64,000 nt of DNA from Burkholderia thailandensis E264 (GCF_000012365.1 NC_007651.1:930001-994000); one strand, 5' to 3'. Shown: positions 9,520 through 17,976, numbered from the stretch's first letter. Notes: generated from the sequence alone by a model not told the origin. Numbers and translations are program-made.

Positions 9520-10194
9520 GTGGTCGAAGCCAACGAATCGTCGATCCCCGTGCTGACCGACGTGCTCGTGCCCGGCAATCCGGCGCTCGCGCGGTCGTCC
9601 GTCGCGGAGCGTGCGGACTCGGGCGAGCCCGCCGCCGGGACTCGGGCCCATGAGGTCCACGAGGCCCGCGAGGCCGACAAGTTCGATGCGGACGATGTGG
9701 CGGCTCCCGTGGCGCGCGATGCGGCGCTTGCGCCCGTCGGTTCGCCGAGCGCGCCGATGCGCGCGGAGTCGTCGTTCATGCCCGCGCCCGATCCGCTCGC
9801 GGCCGAACTGCCGACCGCCTACGCGGCGAGCGTGACGTACGCGGACGAGTTGCCCGCCGCGCATCCGGCGCCGGATCTCGAGCCGCCTGCCGCGCTGGCG
9901 TCGTCGGTGCCCGAGGTCGCGCAGGCCGCGCCGTCGTTCGCCGCGGACCTCGAAGCGCGGCAGATCGCCGAGCGGCTGAAGGGCCGCATGACCCGCTATC
10001 TGGCGGGAGAGGGCCGCGATCTCATCGAGGCGCGTTGTCGTGACGCGCTGCACGACCATGCGGGCTGGCTTGTCGGCCAGATCGCGCGCGAGGTCGCGCT
10101 CGCGCTCGAGACGGAGGTTGCCGGCTGGGTGACGGAGGAAGTCGGCGCGGCGCTCGCGCGCCGCAACGCGCCCACGCAGCGCGATAGCGGATAA
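9520..10194 (+). CDS. DUF2486 family protein, Ala/Pro-rich with helical C-terminus
   Basis: Its function is unknown. The 224-residue protein begins with GTG behind a GGAGG site 5 bases away, 21 bases after holC, so it is probably in the pepA-holC operon. The first 140 or so residues are rich in Ala, Pro, Glu and Asp and look disordered. Only the N-terminal ESSIPVLTDVLVPG and the last 75 residues look conserved. The tail (QIAERLKGRMTRYLAGEG onward) should form amphipathic helices. The N-terminal motif fits DUF2486, which as far as I know is largely confined to Burkholderiales. There is no signal peptide or membrane segment. Confidence 0.75.
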   Translation: MVEANESSIPVLTDVLVPGNPALARSSVAERADSGEPAAGTRAHEVHEAREADKFDADDVAAPVARDAALAPVGSPSAPMRAESSFMPAPDPLAAELPTAYAASVTYADELPAAHPAPDLEPPAALASSVPEVAQAAPSFAADLEARQIAERLKGRMTRYLAGEGRDLIEARCRDALHDHAGWLVGQIAREVALALETEVAGWVTEEVGAALARRNAPTQRDSG

Positions 10195-10337
10195 CGGCAA
10201 GCCGGCCGGCTTGCCCGCCATCATCTGGTGTGTGGCTCGTCACGCGTAGTGTGAGATGCGAAGCGTGCCGGCGTCGCCGCGTTGCGCGCGCAACGGGATG
10301 CCCTGTGCGGCCGGCGGCGCGTTTCGATGCGAGCGGC

Positions 10338-10661
10338 TTATTTGCGCGACAGAATCCAGTGCGCGAGCGTGCCGGCTTCGGCGCTCGTCAATTGCGTGTT
10401 CGCGGGCATCGGCACGTTGCCCCACACGCCGACGCTGCCTTTGACGATCGTCTGCGCGAGATAGGCGGCGGCATCGCCGCGCGCCGCGTATTTGTCGGCG
10501 ATCGCGTGGAATGACGGCCCCATCAACGTCTTGTCGATCGCATGGCAGGCCATGCAGTTCTTTCGTTGCGCAAGCGCGAGGCCGTCGGCCTGTTGCGCGC
10601 GCGCGTTTGCGGCCGCGGCAACGAGCGCGATTGCCATCAGGCGCAAAGTCGTTCTGTTCAT
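10338..10661 (-). CDS. small periplasmic c-type cytochrome (c551/c552-like)
   Basis: This is a 107-residue monohaem cytochrome c for periplasmic electron transfer. A signal peptide (MNRTTLRLMAIALVAAAANA, cleavage near ARAQQ) precedes the haem site NCMACH. A likely axial methionine lies in WGNVPMPAN. This is the class I c551/c552 pattern. It lies downstream of ilvD on the same strand but behind a terminator, so it is probably independently expressed. Its redox partner is not evident. Confidence 0.9.
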   Translation of the reverse strand: MNRTTLRLMAIALVAAAANARAQQADGLALAQRKNCMACHAIDKTLMGPSFHAIADKYAARGDAAAYLAQTIVKGSVGVWGNVPMPANTQLTSAEAGTLAHWILSRK

Positions 10662-10703
10662 GCTGGTCTCCGCCGGCGCAGCGTCCGGCTTGGCGGTGCG
10701 CGC

Positions 10704-10709
10704 ATTATA
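10704..10709 (-). promoter_or_regulatory. candidate -10 box for the cytochrome gene
   Basis: On the minus strand these six bases read TATAAT, 42 bases before the ATG. No consensus -35 is found at the matching distance, and that position falls inside the ilvD terminator stem. Promoter function is therefore only a suggestion. Confidence 0.35.
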
Positions 10710-10716
10710 TAAAGGA

Positions 10717-10745
10717 AAGGGGGCGCGAGTACGTCGCGCCCCCTT
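10717..10745 (-). terminator. terminator after ilvD
   Basis: A perfect 12-bp stem (AAGGGGGCGCGA, 10717-10728, with its complement at 10734-10745) has a 5-base loop. On the minus strand it is followed by a T-rich stretch (TTTCCTTTATAT). It separates ilvD from the cytochrome gene. A second GC-rich hairpin without a U tract lies at 10824-10849, just after the ilvD stop. Confidence 0.75.
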
Positions 10746-10858
10746 CTTCGTCTTGTCGCTTTTTGTCGTCCCGCCGTGGCGCCATCGTGGCGCCGCCGTC
10801 GCGTTGCGATGCGCGCACGCAGCGCGCGCCGGCTTCGGGGCCGGCGCGCTGCCGTGCG

Positions 10859-12532
10859 TCAGCCCGTCACCGCGCCCTTGTTCGCCGGGCGGGCGAGCGC
10901 CGCATATTTCGCGAGCACCCCGCGCGTGTAGCGCGGCGCCGGCTGCTTCCACGCGGCGCGGCGGCGCGCCAGCTCGGCGTCGTCGACGTTCAGCTGCAGC
11001 AGCAGCTTGTGCGCGTCGATCGTGATTGAATCGCCTTCCTGCACGAGCGCGATCGTGCCGCCGACGAACGCTTCCGGCGCGACGTGGCCGACCACCATCC
11101 CCCACGTGCCGCCCGAGAAGCGGCCGTCCGTGATGAGGCCGACCGATTCGCCGAGGCCCTTGCCGATGATCGCCGACGTCGGTGCGAGCATCTCCGGCAT
11201 ACCCGGGCCGCCCTGCGGGCCGAGGTAGCGCAGCACGACGACGTCGCCCGCACGGATCTTGTCGTCGAGGATCGCGGCGAGCGCGCTCTGCTCGTCGTCG
11301 AACACGCGCGCCGGGCCGGTGATGACCGGGTTCTTCAGGCCGGTGATCTTCGCGACCGCGCCGTCCTCGGCGAGGTTGCCCTTCAGGATCGCGAGGTGGC
11401 CTTCCTTGTACAGCGCCTGGTCGATCGGGTAGATCACCTTCTGGTCGGCGCGCGGCACGCTCGGCACGTCCTTCAGCTCCTCGGCGATCGTGCGGCCCGT
11501 GATCGTCATGCAATCGCCGTGCAGCAGGCCCGCGTCGAGCAGCAGCTTCATCACTTGCGGAATGCCGCCCGCCGCGTGCAGGTCGGTGGCGACGTACTGG
11601 CCCGAGGGTTTCAGGTCGCAGATCACCGGCACGCGTTTGCGGATGCGCTCGAAGTCTTCGATCGACCAGTCGATCTCGGCCGCGTGCGCGATCGCCAGAT
11701 AGTGGAGCACCGCGTTCGTCGAGCCGCCCGTGGCCATGATCACCGACACCGCGTTCTCGATTGCCTGCTTCGTGATGATGTCGCGCGGCTTCAGATCCTT
11801 CTTCACCGCCTCCACGAGCACGCGCGCCGACTCGGCCGCCGAATCGACCTTCTCCTGATCGGGATTGGCCATCGTCGACGAGTACAGCAGCGACATGCCG
11901 AGCGCCTCGAACGACGAGCTCATCGTGTTCGCGGTGTACATGCCGCCGCATGAGCCCGTCGTCGGGCACGCGTTCTTTTCGACCCCTTCGAAATCCTCCT
12001 GCGACATGCGCCCCGCGGTGAACTCGCCGACCGCCTCGAACGCCGACACGATCGTCAGATCCTTGCCTTTCCAGTGACCCGGGCGAATCGTGCCGCCGTA
12101 CACGTAGATGCCCGGCACGTTGATGCGCGCGAGCGCGATCATGCCGCCCGGCATGTTCTTGTCGCAGCCGCCCACGACGACGACGCCGTCCATCCATTGG
12201 CCCTGCACGCAGGTCTCGATGCAATCGGCGATCACCTCGCGCGACACGAGCGAGTACTTCATCCCTTCGGTGCCCATCGACATGCCGTCGGAGATCGTCG
12301 GCGTGCCGAACGTCTGCGGATTCGCGTCCGCCTGCTTGACCGCGGAAACGGCCGCGTCGACGAGGCGCTGCAGGCCCGCGTTGCACGGCGTGATCGTCGA
12401 GTGGCCGTTCGCGACGCCGATCATCGGTTTGTCGAAATCGTCCTTCTGATAGCCGAGCGCGTAATACATCGAGCGGTTCGGCGAACGGGCCACGCCTTGC
12501 GTGATGTTCTTCGAGCGGCGGTTGTACGACAT
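10859..12532 (-). CDS. ilvD: dihydroxy-acid dehydratase IlvD
   Basis: This enzyme dehydrates 2,3-dihydroxy-3-methylbutanoate and its homologue, a late step in valine, isoleucine and pantothenate synthesis. From the ATG at 12532 the product is 557 residues starting [13 protein letters not shown]. An upstream in-frame ATG at 12547 would add only MMESP. The Fe-S cysteines are visible in [10 protein letters not shown] and [16 protein letters not shown]. It is divergent from a LysR-type regulator, a common arrangement when the regulator controls the neighbour. Confidence 0.96.
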   Translation of the reverse strand: MSYNRRSKNITQGVARSPNRSMYYALGYQKDDFDKPMIGVANGHSTITPCNAGLQRLVDAAVSAVKQADANPQTFGTPTISDGMSMGTEGMKYSLVSREVIADCIETCVQGQWMDGVVVVGGCDKNMPGGMIALARINVPGIYVYGGTIRPGHWKGKDLTIVSAFEAVGEFTAGRMSQEDFEGVEKNACPTTGSCGGMYTANTMSSSFEALGMSLLYSSTMANPDQEKVDSAAESARVLVEAVKKDLKPRDIITKQAIENAVSVIMATGGSTNAVLHYLAIAHAAEIDWSIEDFERIRKRVPVICDLKPSGQYVATDLHAAGGIPQVMKLLLDAGLLHGDCMTITGRTIAEELKDVPSVPRADQKVIYPIDQALYKEGHLAILKGNLAEDGAVAKITGLKNPVITGPARVFDDEQSALAAILDDKIRAGDVVVLRYLGPQGGPGMPEMLAPTSAIIGKGLGESVGLITDGRFSGGTWGMVVGHVAPEAFVGGTIALVQEGDSITIDAHKLLLQLNVDDAELARRRAAWKQPAPRYTRGVLAKYAALARPANKGAVTG

Positions 12533-12709
12533 GGGGGACTCCATCATCGACTGGTTGACTGTGGGGCGGCGCGGCGCGCTGCATCGGCGCGATCCGGCTC
12601 AGGTGGGCAAGAATGCAGTTTCTGTTAGAGAATGTCCAATATATTATTCATCGCCTATTAGGTCGGCATGCATATTAATCGGTGTGCCGACGACGATGCG
12701 GAGCCTGAT
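12533..12709. promoter_or_regulatory. ilvD/LysR divergent region with inverted repeat
   Basis: This spacer is AT-rich from about 12610 to 12680. It contains a perfect 7-bp inverted repeat, GTCGGCA (12662-12668) and TGCCGAC (12685-12691), separated by 16 bases. Paired half-sites between divergent genes are what a LysR-type dimer would recognise. If the regulator starts at ATG 12668 the repeat overlaps its coding sequence; a TTG start at 12710 would leave it fully intergenic. Confidence 0.5.
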
Positions 12710-13672
12710 TTGACCCCCGATCTGCGCCAATGGCGCTATTTCGTCGCCGTCGCCGACGAGCGACACTTCGGCCGCGCCGCCGAGCGGCTTTCGATGACGC
12801 AGCCGCCGCTGTCGCAGGCGATCCGCGCGCTCGAGGACGCGCTCGGCGTCGCGCTGTTCGCGCGCACCAAGCGCTCGGTCGAGCTGACCGCGGTCGGCGC
12901 GGCGCTGCTGCCCGACGTGCGGCGGCTGATCGCCGCGGCCGACGCGCTGCCGCCGCTCGCGCAGAGCCTCGCGCGCGGCGAGGCGGGATCGCTCGCGCTC
13001 GCGTTCGTATCGACGGCCGATTACGGGCTGCTGCCGCAACTGTTGCGCGAGTTCGGCGCGCGCTATCCGCACGTGCGGCTGCAACTGACCGAGGCGACGA
13101 GCGACGTGCAGATCGAGGAGCTCGTCGCGGGCCGCATCGACGCGGGGCTCGTGATTCCGCCCGTGCCGCCGCGGCATGCGGCGTCGCTGTCGTATCTGCC
13201 GGTGCTGCGCGAGCCGCTCGTCGTCGCGATGCCGGCCGACGCCGCGGAGGCGGCGGGGGACGCGCCGGTGCGCATCGCCGACATCGCGTCGCTGCCGCTC
13301 GTCATCTTTCCGCGTCGTTTGGCGCCCGGCTTTTATGACATCATTACGGGCTGCTACGGCGCGGCGGGCGTCGCGCCGCGCATCGGCCAGGAGGCGATCC
13401 AGATGCAGACGATCGTCAGCCTCGTGTCCGCGGGCATGGGTGTCGCGCTCGTGCCGCAATCGCTGCGTAACCTGCGGCGCACGGGCGTCGTCTACCGCGC
13501 GCTCGCCGATCCGGCGCCCGTCGTCGAAACGGGCCTCGTGTGGCGCACGGACGACGTGAGTCCGGTGCTCGCGGGCTTCATCGACGTCGTGCGCGGCGCG
13601 GCGCGGCCCGCGCCGTCCTCGCGGCCGGATTCGACGCCGGGCGCGGGCGGGCGTGCGGCGACGCGGCCGTGA
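12668..13672 (+). CDS. LysR-type transcriptional regulator
   Basis: This 334-residue regulator has an N-terminal winged helix-turn-helix (RQWRYFVAVADERHFGRAAE, then SMTQPPLSQAIRALEDALG). A periplasmic-binding-protein-like effector domain follows. It lies divergent to ilvD and may control it; the effector is unknown. The start is uncertain. The listed ATG gives a 14-residue extension before the domain, whereas TTG 12710 gives the usual short LysR N-terminus and frees the inverted repeat. The C-terminal 25 residues are Pro/Gly/Ala-rich and outside the fold. Confidence 0.9.
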   Translation: MHINRCADDDAEPDLTPDLRQWRYFVAVADERHFGRAAERLSMTQPPLSQAIRALEDALGVALFARTKRSVELTAVGAALLPDVRRLIAAADALPPLAQSLARGEAGSLALAFVSTADYGLLPQLLREFGARYPHVRLQLTEATSDVQIEELVAGRIDAGLVIPPVPPRHAASLSYLPVLREPLVVAMPADAAEAAGDAPVRIADIASLPLVIFPRRLAPGFYDIITGCYGAAGVAPRIGQEAIQMQTIVSLVSAGMGVALVPQSLRNLRRTGVVYRALADPAPVVETGLVWRTDDVSPVLAGFIDVVRGAARPAPSSRPDSTPGAGGRAATRP

Positions 13673-13778
13673 ACGTTCGTGCGGCGCGTGCGTCGAATCG
13701 CGGTCGCAACGCGTTTTCGCGGTGGCGGCGGACGTCGCCGGGCATGCCGTATCGATTCAGAACCTTCAACGCTAACTC

Positions 13779-14669
13779 ATGATCATTCATCCGAATTTCG
13801 ATCCCGTCGCGATCCACCTCGGCCCGCTCGCGGTGCGCTGGTACGGGCTCATGTATCTCGTCGGCTTCATCCTCGCGATCGTCGTCGGGCGGCTGCGCCT
13901 CAAGCTGCCGCACGTCGCTGCGCAAGGCTGGAGCGCGAAGGACATCGACGACATGATGTTCTACGGCGTGCTCGGCGTCGTGCTGGGCGGCCGGCTCGGC
14001 TATGTGTTGTTTTACAAGGCGGACTACTACTTCTCGCACCCGCTCGACATCTTCCGCGTGTGGGAGGGCGGAATGTCGTTCCACGGCGGCTTTCTCGGCG
14101 TCACGCTGGCGATGGCGCTGTTCGCTTGGCAGCGCAAGCGACACTGGCTCGAAGTGACCGATTTCGTCGCGCCGATGGTGCCGACGGGGCTCGCGGCCGG
14201 GCGGCTCGGCAACTTCATCAACGGCGAGCTGTGGGGCCGCGTGACGAGCCCCGATGCGCCGTGGGCGATGCTGTTCCCGGGTGCGTCGCGCGACGACGCC
14301 GCGTGGCTCGCCGCACACCAGGACATTGCCGCGAAGTGGAATCTGAACGAGGTGTTCCTCGCGCACCAGATGCTGCCGCGGCATCCGTCGCAGCTGTACG
14401 AAATCGCGCTCGAAGGCATCGCGCTCTTCTTCGTGCTGTGGTTCTTCTCGCGCAAGCCGCGGCCGATGGGCGCGATCTCGGCGCTCTTCCTGATCGGCTA
14501 CGGCGCCGCGCGCTTCACGGTGGAGTTCGCGCGCGAGCCGGACGACTTCCTGGGCCTGCTGACGTTCGGCCTGTCGATGGGGCAGTGGCTGTCGCTGCCG
14601 ATGATCGTCGCGGGCGTGCTGATGATGATCTGGGCGTATCGGCGCGGCGGCGCCGCGAAGGCGGCCTGA
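13779..14669 (+). CDS. lgt: prolipoprotein diacylglyceryl transferase Lgt
   Basis: This inner-membrane enzyme transfers diacylglycerol to the lipobox cysteine of prolipoproteins, the first step of lipoprotein maturation. The 296 residues contain seven or so membrane segments, the HGG motif (MSFHGGFLG) and the Lgt signature [14 protein letters not shown]. It is the enzyme needed for the lipoproteins encoded elsewhere in the window (45393-46040, 47638-48177). Confidence 0.97.
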   Translation: MIIHPNFDPVAIHLGPLAVRWYGLMYLVGFILAIVVGRLRLKLPHVAAQGWSAKDIDDMMFYGVLGVVLGGRLGYVLFYKADYYFSHPLDIFRVWEGGMSFHGGFLGVTLAMALFAWQRKRHWLEVTDFVAPMVPTGLAAGRLGNFINGELWGRVTSPDAPWAMLFPGASRDDAAWLAAHQDIAAKWNLNEVFLAHQMLPRHPSQLYEIALEGIALFFVLWFFSRKPRPMGAISALFLIGYGAARFTVEFAREPDDFLGLLTFGLSMGQWLSLPMIVAGVLMMIWAYRRGGAAKAA

Positions 14670-14766
14670 TCGTTCCGGGCGGGCGGTTGCGCGAGGTTGC
14701 GCGGCCGTCCGACGGCGGAATGAAGGCGGTGCGACGCGGGAGGCAAGCGCGCCGGTATGCTGGCTG

Positions 14767-14864
14767 CGAAGCACGAAGCACGAAGCACGAAGCACGAAGC
14801 ACGAAGCACGAAGCACGAAGCACGAAGCACGAAGCACGAAGCACGAAGCACGAAGCACGAAGCA
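14767..14864 (+). repeat. 14-copy heptamer tandem repeat (CGAAGCA)
   Basis: Fourteen perfect copies of CGAAGCA span 98 bases in the intergenic stretch between lgt and the SIMPL gene. The period is not a multiple of three, so it cycles through frames and opens long artificial reading frames on both strands; I regard none as real. It looks like a variable-number tandem repeat. The rest of 14670-15041 contains only this repeat and the terminator at 14970. Confidence 0.97.
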
Positions 14865-14969
14865 GCGATGTGCGATCGCTCGTACGACGCGCGGCAGGCG
14901 CGCGCTCGGCCGCTCGGCCGAGTACATGCGACACAGGATCGCCAATCCCGACGCGCGGGGCACGCAATG

Positions 14970-14998
14970 AAAAACGCCGGCGACGAGCCGGCGTTTTT
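14970..14998. terminator. bidirectional terminator between lgt and the SIMPL gene
   Basis: A 12-bp stem runs from AAAAACGCCGGC (14970-14981) to GCCGGCGTTTTT (14987-14998) with a GACGA loop. The A5/T5 flanks allow termination on both strands, as expected between convergent genes. Confidence 0.9.
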
Positions 14999-15041
14999 GC
15001 ATCGACTGCGAACGGCGCGCCCACGCGCCGCCTTCGGCGCG

Positions 15042-15779
15042 TCACTTCATCTGCACCGAACCGTTCACGTTGACGGTCACCGTCGTCTTGCCGCCTTCTA
15101 CGGCGATCGGCGCGTTCATCTTCGTGCTGTCCATCGCGGGCGCGGCCATCGCGAACATTCGCGGATACGGCTGCACGCTGCGGCCGCTGCCGACGTTGAC
15201 TTCACGGATCGAATAGTTGTTGTAGCCGAACGCGCGCGTCGCTTCCTCGGCGCGCGCGCGGAACGCCTTGATCGCTTCGGTGGTGAGCTTCTGCTCGGCT
15301 GCGCGCTGCGCTTCGGGCGACAGCGAGAACGCGACGTTGCCCACCTGCATCGCCGGGCTTAGCTGGCCGGCAAGCTTCGACGCGGCAGCGAAGTCGTGCG
15401 ACTCGATCACGACCTCGGTGCGGCCGCGCCAGGCGGAAATCTTGCCGTCGCGGTCGACGCTCGGCGACACCGAGAATTCGCCCGTGCGGGCCGTGACGCC
15501 CGTGACGCCGCGCGCCTGCGAGAGCGCCGCATCCGCGCGTCTGTTCAGCTCGGCGGTGAGCGTGCCCGGGTCCTTCGCCTGTTGTTCGTAGAACAGCGTG
15601 ATGTCGACGACGTCCTGCGGGACGTCGGTGCTTGCCTGCGCGGACAGCGACAGCACGCCCGCGGGCGGCTGTATCTGCCCCATGCTTTGCGCATGCGCGG
15701 CGGACGGGGCGAGCGCGAGAGCGATCGGCAGCGCCGCCGCGAGCGTGGCGGCAACGGCTAGAGCGGATTTTTTCGTCAT
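15042..15779 (-). CDS. periplasmic SIMPL (DUF541) domain protein
   Basis: This 245-residue exported protein has a clear signal peptide (MTKKSALAVAATLAAALPIA, cleavage after AHA). A single SIMPL/DUF541 domain covers most of the mature chain (GVLSLSAQASTDVPQDVVDI; later LTTEAIKAFRARAEEA). Family members are periplasmic or outer-membrane-associated, and some are linked to oxidative stress; no enzymatic activity is established. An AAGGAG site 7 bases before the ATG fixes the start. Confidence 0.88.
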   Translation of the reverse strand: MTKKSALAVAATLAAALPIALALAPSAAHAQSMGQIQPPAGVLSLSAQASTDVPQDVVDITLFYEQQAKDPGTLTAELNRRADAALSQARGVTGVTARTGEFSVSPSVDRDGKISAWRGRTEVVIESHDFAAASKLAGQLSPAMQVGNVAFSLSPEAQRAAEQKLTTEAIKAFRARAEEATRAFGYNNYSIREVNVGSGRSVQPYPRMFAMAAPAMDSTKMNAPIAVEGGKTTVTVNVNGSVQMK

Positions 15780-15981
15780 TGTTGACTCCTTGAGCGTAAG
15801 CGCGCACGCATTTGGGGGCGTGCGGCGCGCGGACGGACGCCGCGCTTCTTTCGAACCGCCCGACGGACGCGGCACGGCATCCGTCGATGCGCCCGTTAGG
15901 CCGTCGAAAGCGGACGGAGGTTCCGGCCGGCGCGGCTTTGCGCGCTGGCTCTGACAATGTTTGACGCGGCGGCCGGCCACG

Positions 15982-16443
15982 TCATTTCATCAGGCGCTGC
16001 GTGATGAAGCGCCACTCGTCCGGCGTGACGGGCGTGATCGACAGCCGGTTGCCCTTCGCGAGCACGCGCATGTCCGCGAGCGCATCGTGCTCGCGCAACG
16101 CGGCGAGGGGAACGAGCGGCGATTTCCTGACGAAGCGCACGTCGACGAGCACCCAGCGCGGCGATTCCCGCGTCGACTTCGGATCGTGGTACGGACTTTG
16201 CGGATCGAATTGCGTCGGATCGGGGTAGGGCGTCGACGAGACTTGCGCGAGCCCCGCGATACCGGGCTCGGGGCAGCTCGAATGATAGAACAGCACGCCG
16301 TCGCCGATCTGCATCGTGTCGCGCATGAAGTTGCGCGCCTGATAGTTGCGCACGCCGGTCCACGGCAAGGTCTGGTCGGGGGCGGCAGCGAGGTCGTCGA
16401 TGCTCGCCTCGTCCGGTTCGGATTTCATCAGCCAGTAGCGCAT
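15982..16443 (-). CDS. EVE domain protein
   Basis: This 153-residue single-domain protein has a PUA-like EVE fold. It begins MRYWLMKSEPDEASIDDLAA and has the motifs WTGVRNYQARNFMRDTMQIGD and VLFYHSSC typical of the family. EVE domains are proposed to bind modified bases in DNA or RNA. It is encoded just beyond the 6S RNA terminator on the same strand. The upstream frame extends further, but its first 17 codons would overlap the terminator hairpin, so the ATG at 16443 is preferred. Confidence 0.92.
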   Translation of the reverse strand: MRYWLMKSEPDEASIDDLAAAPDQTLPWTGVRNYQARNFMRDTMQIGDGVLFYHSSCPEPGIAGLAQVSSTPYPDPTQFDPQSPYHDPKSTRESPRWVLVDVRFVRKSPLVPLAALREHDALADMRVLAKGNRLSITPVTPDEWRFITQRLMK

Positions 16444-16479
16444 GGATCGGAATGACTCGACGCAATGTAAAGGCCGCAC

Positions 16480-16515
16480 AAAAGGAAACGGCATCGGGAC
16501 TCGCCCGATGCCGTT
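16480..16515 (-). terminator. terminator of 6S RNA
   Basis: A perfect 12-bp stem (AACGGCATCGGG 16487-16498 with 16504-16515) has a 5-base loop. On the minus strand it is followed by TTTCCTTTT. It lies 8 bases past the inferred 6S RNA 3' end. Confidence 0.85.
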
Positions 16516-16522
16516 GAATAGG

Positions 16523-16696
16523 CCCCCGCCTTAGCCGCTAGGCCGGCATCCTGAACCTGAGGTTCAGAATTGGTCGCAGTTAGCAGCACTTCGGGTACAT
16601 CAGACAGAGTGACGCGCGCGCCCGTGCTACAAATTTCCGCAACCGTGCACATGGCATTGGTTCAAGGAATATATGACCTTGGCGAACCAGGCAGGG
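16523..16696 (-). ncRNA. ssrS: 6S RNA (SsrS)
   Basis: This small RNA mimics an open promoter and sequesters sigma-70 RNA polymerase in stationary phase. The call rests on three points. First, it lies downstream of zapA on the same strand, the conserved zapA-ssrS linkage. Second, a closing stem pairs CCCUGCCU (5' end, 16696-16689) with AGGCGGGG (3' end, 16531-16524). Third, the interior contains CCUUGAACCAAUGCC, closely like the corresponding part of E. coli 6S. A strong terminator follows. Both ends are inferred from the stem and may be off by some bases. No protein-coding frame is credible here. Confidence 0.82.
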
Positions 16697-16782
16697 AAGC
16701 TGACTTGACTGTTCGAATCACCTTTGGATTCAGCGGCTTGAACGCGATGGATCAAGCATTGGCCGAACCCGGTGAAACTTGT

Positions 16783-17097
16783 TTACTGCACCTCGTGCTG
16801 TGCGAGCACCGCACCGAGTTGTTCATTCATTTGGCGCATTGTACGCCGGATTTCTTCCGCAGGGAACGCCTCGCCGTGACGCACGCTCTGTTGCAGCCTG
16901 AGCAACTCCGACGCGAGCGACAGCGCGGCCATCACCGCGATGCGATCCGTGCCGCGCACCGAGCTGTTCGCACGGATCTTCGACATTTCCGCGTCGACGC
17001 GCGCGACCGCTTCGAGAAGCGCCGCCTCGGTTTCGGCCGAGCAGGCGAGACGGTACGACTGGCCGAGAATCGATACTTCGATCTGCTTCGTGCTCAT
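16783..17097 (-). CDS. zapA: cell division protein ZapA
   Basis: This cytoplasmic protein binds FtsZ and cross-links protofilaments at the Z ring. The 104 residues match the family: N-terminal MSTKQIEVSILGQSYRLACS and a C-terminal coiled-coil helix (ALSLASELLRLQQSVRHGEA). Its start overlaps the stop of the upstream coiled-coil gene by 4 bases. Confidence 0.94.
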   Translation of the reverse strand: MSTKQIEVSILGQSYRLACSAETEAALLEAVARVDAEMSKIRANSSVRGTDRIAVMAALSLASELLRLQQSVRHGEAFPAEEIRRTMRQMNEQLGAVLAQHEVQ

Positions 17098-17444
17098 GCG
17101 TGTTCTCCGTGGCCCGTCGCGCCTTCGCCGTTATCGTTCGCCTGCGGCGCGAGCAGGTCGAGCTGGTTTTCCGCATCCGGCACGCTTTTCGTGCGCGGCA
17201 GTTTCTCGAGGATTGCGTTGAGCTTCACTTGCGCGTCGTCGATCTTCGCCGATAGCGTGTCGCGCTCGGCCGCGAGTGCATTGCGCTCGTCGCGCAGTTG
17301 CTCGAGTTCAGCGTGCAACGCCTGCGCTTCACTGCGCAATTGCGCGACCTGCTCCTCGAGCGCGAGCCGTTCCGTTTGATGGCGTTGATTCAGCGCGATC
17401 AGACGGCCGATGTTTTGAGATAGGGTTTCGAGTTCGTTGAGCAT
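17094..17444 (-). CDS. ZapB-like coiled-coil protein
   Basis: This 116-residue protein is nearly all heptad-patterned helix from residue 1 to about 82 (ETLSQNIGRLIALNQRHQTE onward), with a short polar tail. It is translationally coupled to zapA. Size, coiled coil and context suggest a ZapB-type partner of ZapA at the divisome. Sequence identity of coiled coils is weak evidence, so this is an inference from context. About 210 bases upstream, to the riboswitch, hold no gene I can identify. Confidence 0.8.
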   Translation of the reverse strand: MLNELETLSQNIGRLIALNQRHQTERLALEEQVAQLRSEAQALHAELEQLRDERNALAAERDTLSAKIDDAQVKLNAILEKLPRTKSVPDAENQLDLLAPQANDNGEGATGHGEHA

Positions 17445-17657
17445 GTGCTGCGTCCTCTAAAGACCCAGCATTTTAGCGCGGAACAGGCAAGTTTCCGATA
17501 TCTGTAACGTTTCTAGACGTAACACCCCCGCTTCTCGCCGTGAAATATCTTCGTCGTTCGTTGATGCCGGTCGTCTCGCCGATACGCGGCGCGACGTTTC
17601 TTGCGCTGCGTCGGCGCGGCGCCTTGACGCTGCGTCGCGCGCACTCCTAAACTGGCG

Positions 17658-17898
17658 CCGCCTCGGTGCTCGCGCGCTTCGCGCGCGGTTAAACGGGAAG
17701 CAGGGCGCGATGTCCGCCGGGACCGAGCCAACCTGCGCTGCCCCCGCAACGGTAAGCGATCGCATCGGACCCGATGCAAGCCGCACTCTCGATGCGTCGG
17801 CACGGCCGCTTCGGCCGGCCGCCGGCGCCGTGCCACTGCGCATTGCGCGCGGGAAGGCGAGGCGGTGACGTCGCCAGCCCGGATACCGGCCGAGGCGG
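17658..17898 (+). ncRNA. cobalamin riboswitch
   Basis: This AdoCbl-type aptamer in the btuB leader turns off expression when B12 is plentiful. P1 pairs CCGCCTCGG (17658-17666) with CCGAGGCGG (17890-17898). In order, the conserved blocks are GGTTAAACGGGAAGCAGG, CTGCCCCCGCAACGGTAAGC, the B12 box GCCACTG (17832-17838), GGGAAGGCG, and AGCCCGGATACCGGCC. Two hairpins follow: 17899-17920 (GGAGACG/CGTCTCC) and 17932-17954 (CTGCGG/CCGCAG). There is no U tract, so control is more likely at translation initiation than by termination. Confidence 0.95.
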
Positions 17899-17976
17899 GG
17901 AGACGGACGCGTTCGTCTCCGTGATGCGGGCCTGCGGGGAAGCGGGCTCCGCAGTGCCTCAACAGGATCTTCGTTC

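Noticed and set aside
14767..14864. The heptamer array as a CRISPR
   Set aside because: There are no spacers; the copies are head to tail, 7 bases long, and no cas genes are present.
14757..15362. Open frames rich in repeated Ser-Thr-Lys-His-Glu-Ala-Arg or Cys-Phe-Val-Leu-Arg-Ala-Ser
   Set aside because: These are the 7-base tandem repeat read in different frames. They have no ribosome site or domain and run into real genes antisense.
16700..16730. A GTTCGAATC sequence suggesting a tRNA T-arm
   Set aside because: No acceptor, anticodon or D arms can be built around it; it is in the leader of 6S RNA.
16570..17379. A 269-codon plus-strand open frame over 6S RNA, zapA and the coiled-coil gene
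   Set aside because: It is antisense to two well-supported proteins and a recognised RNA.
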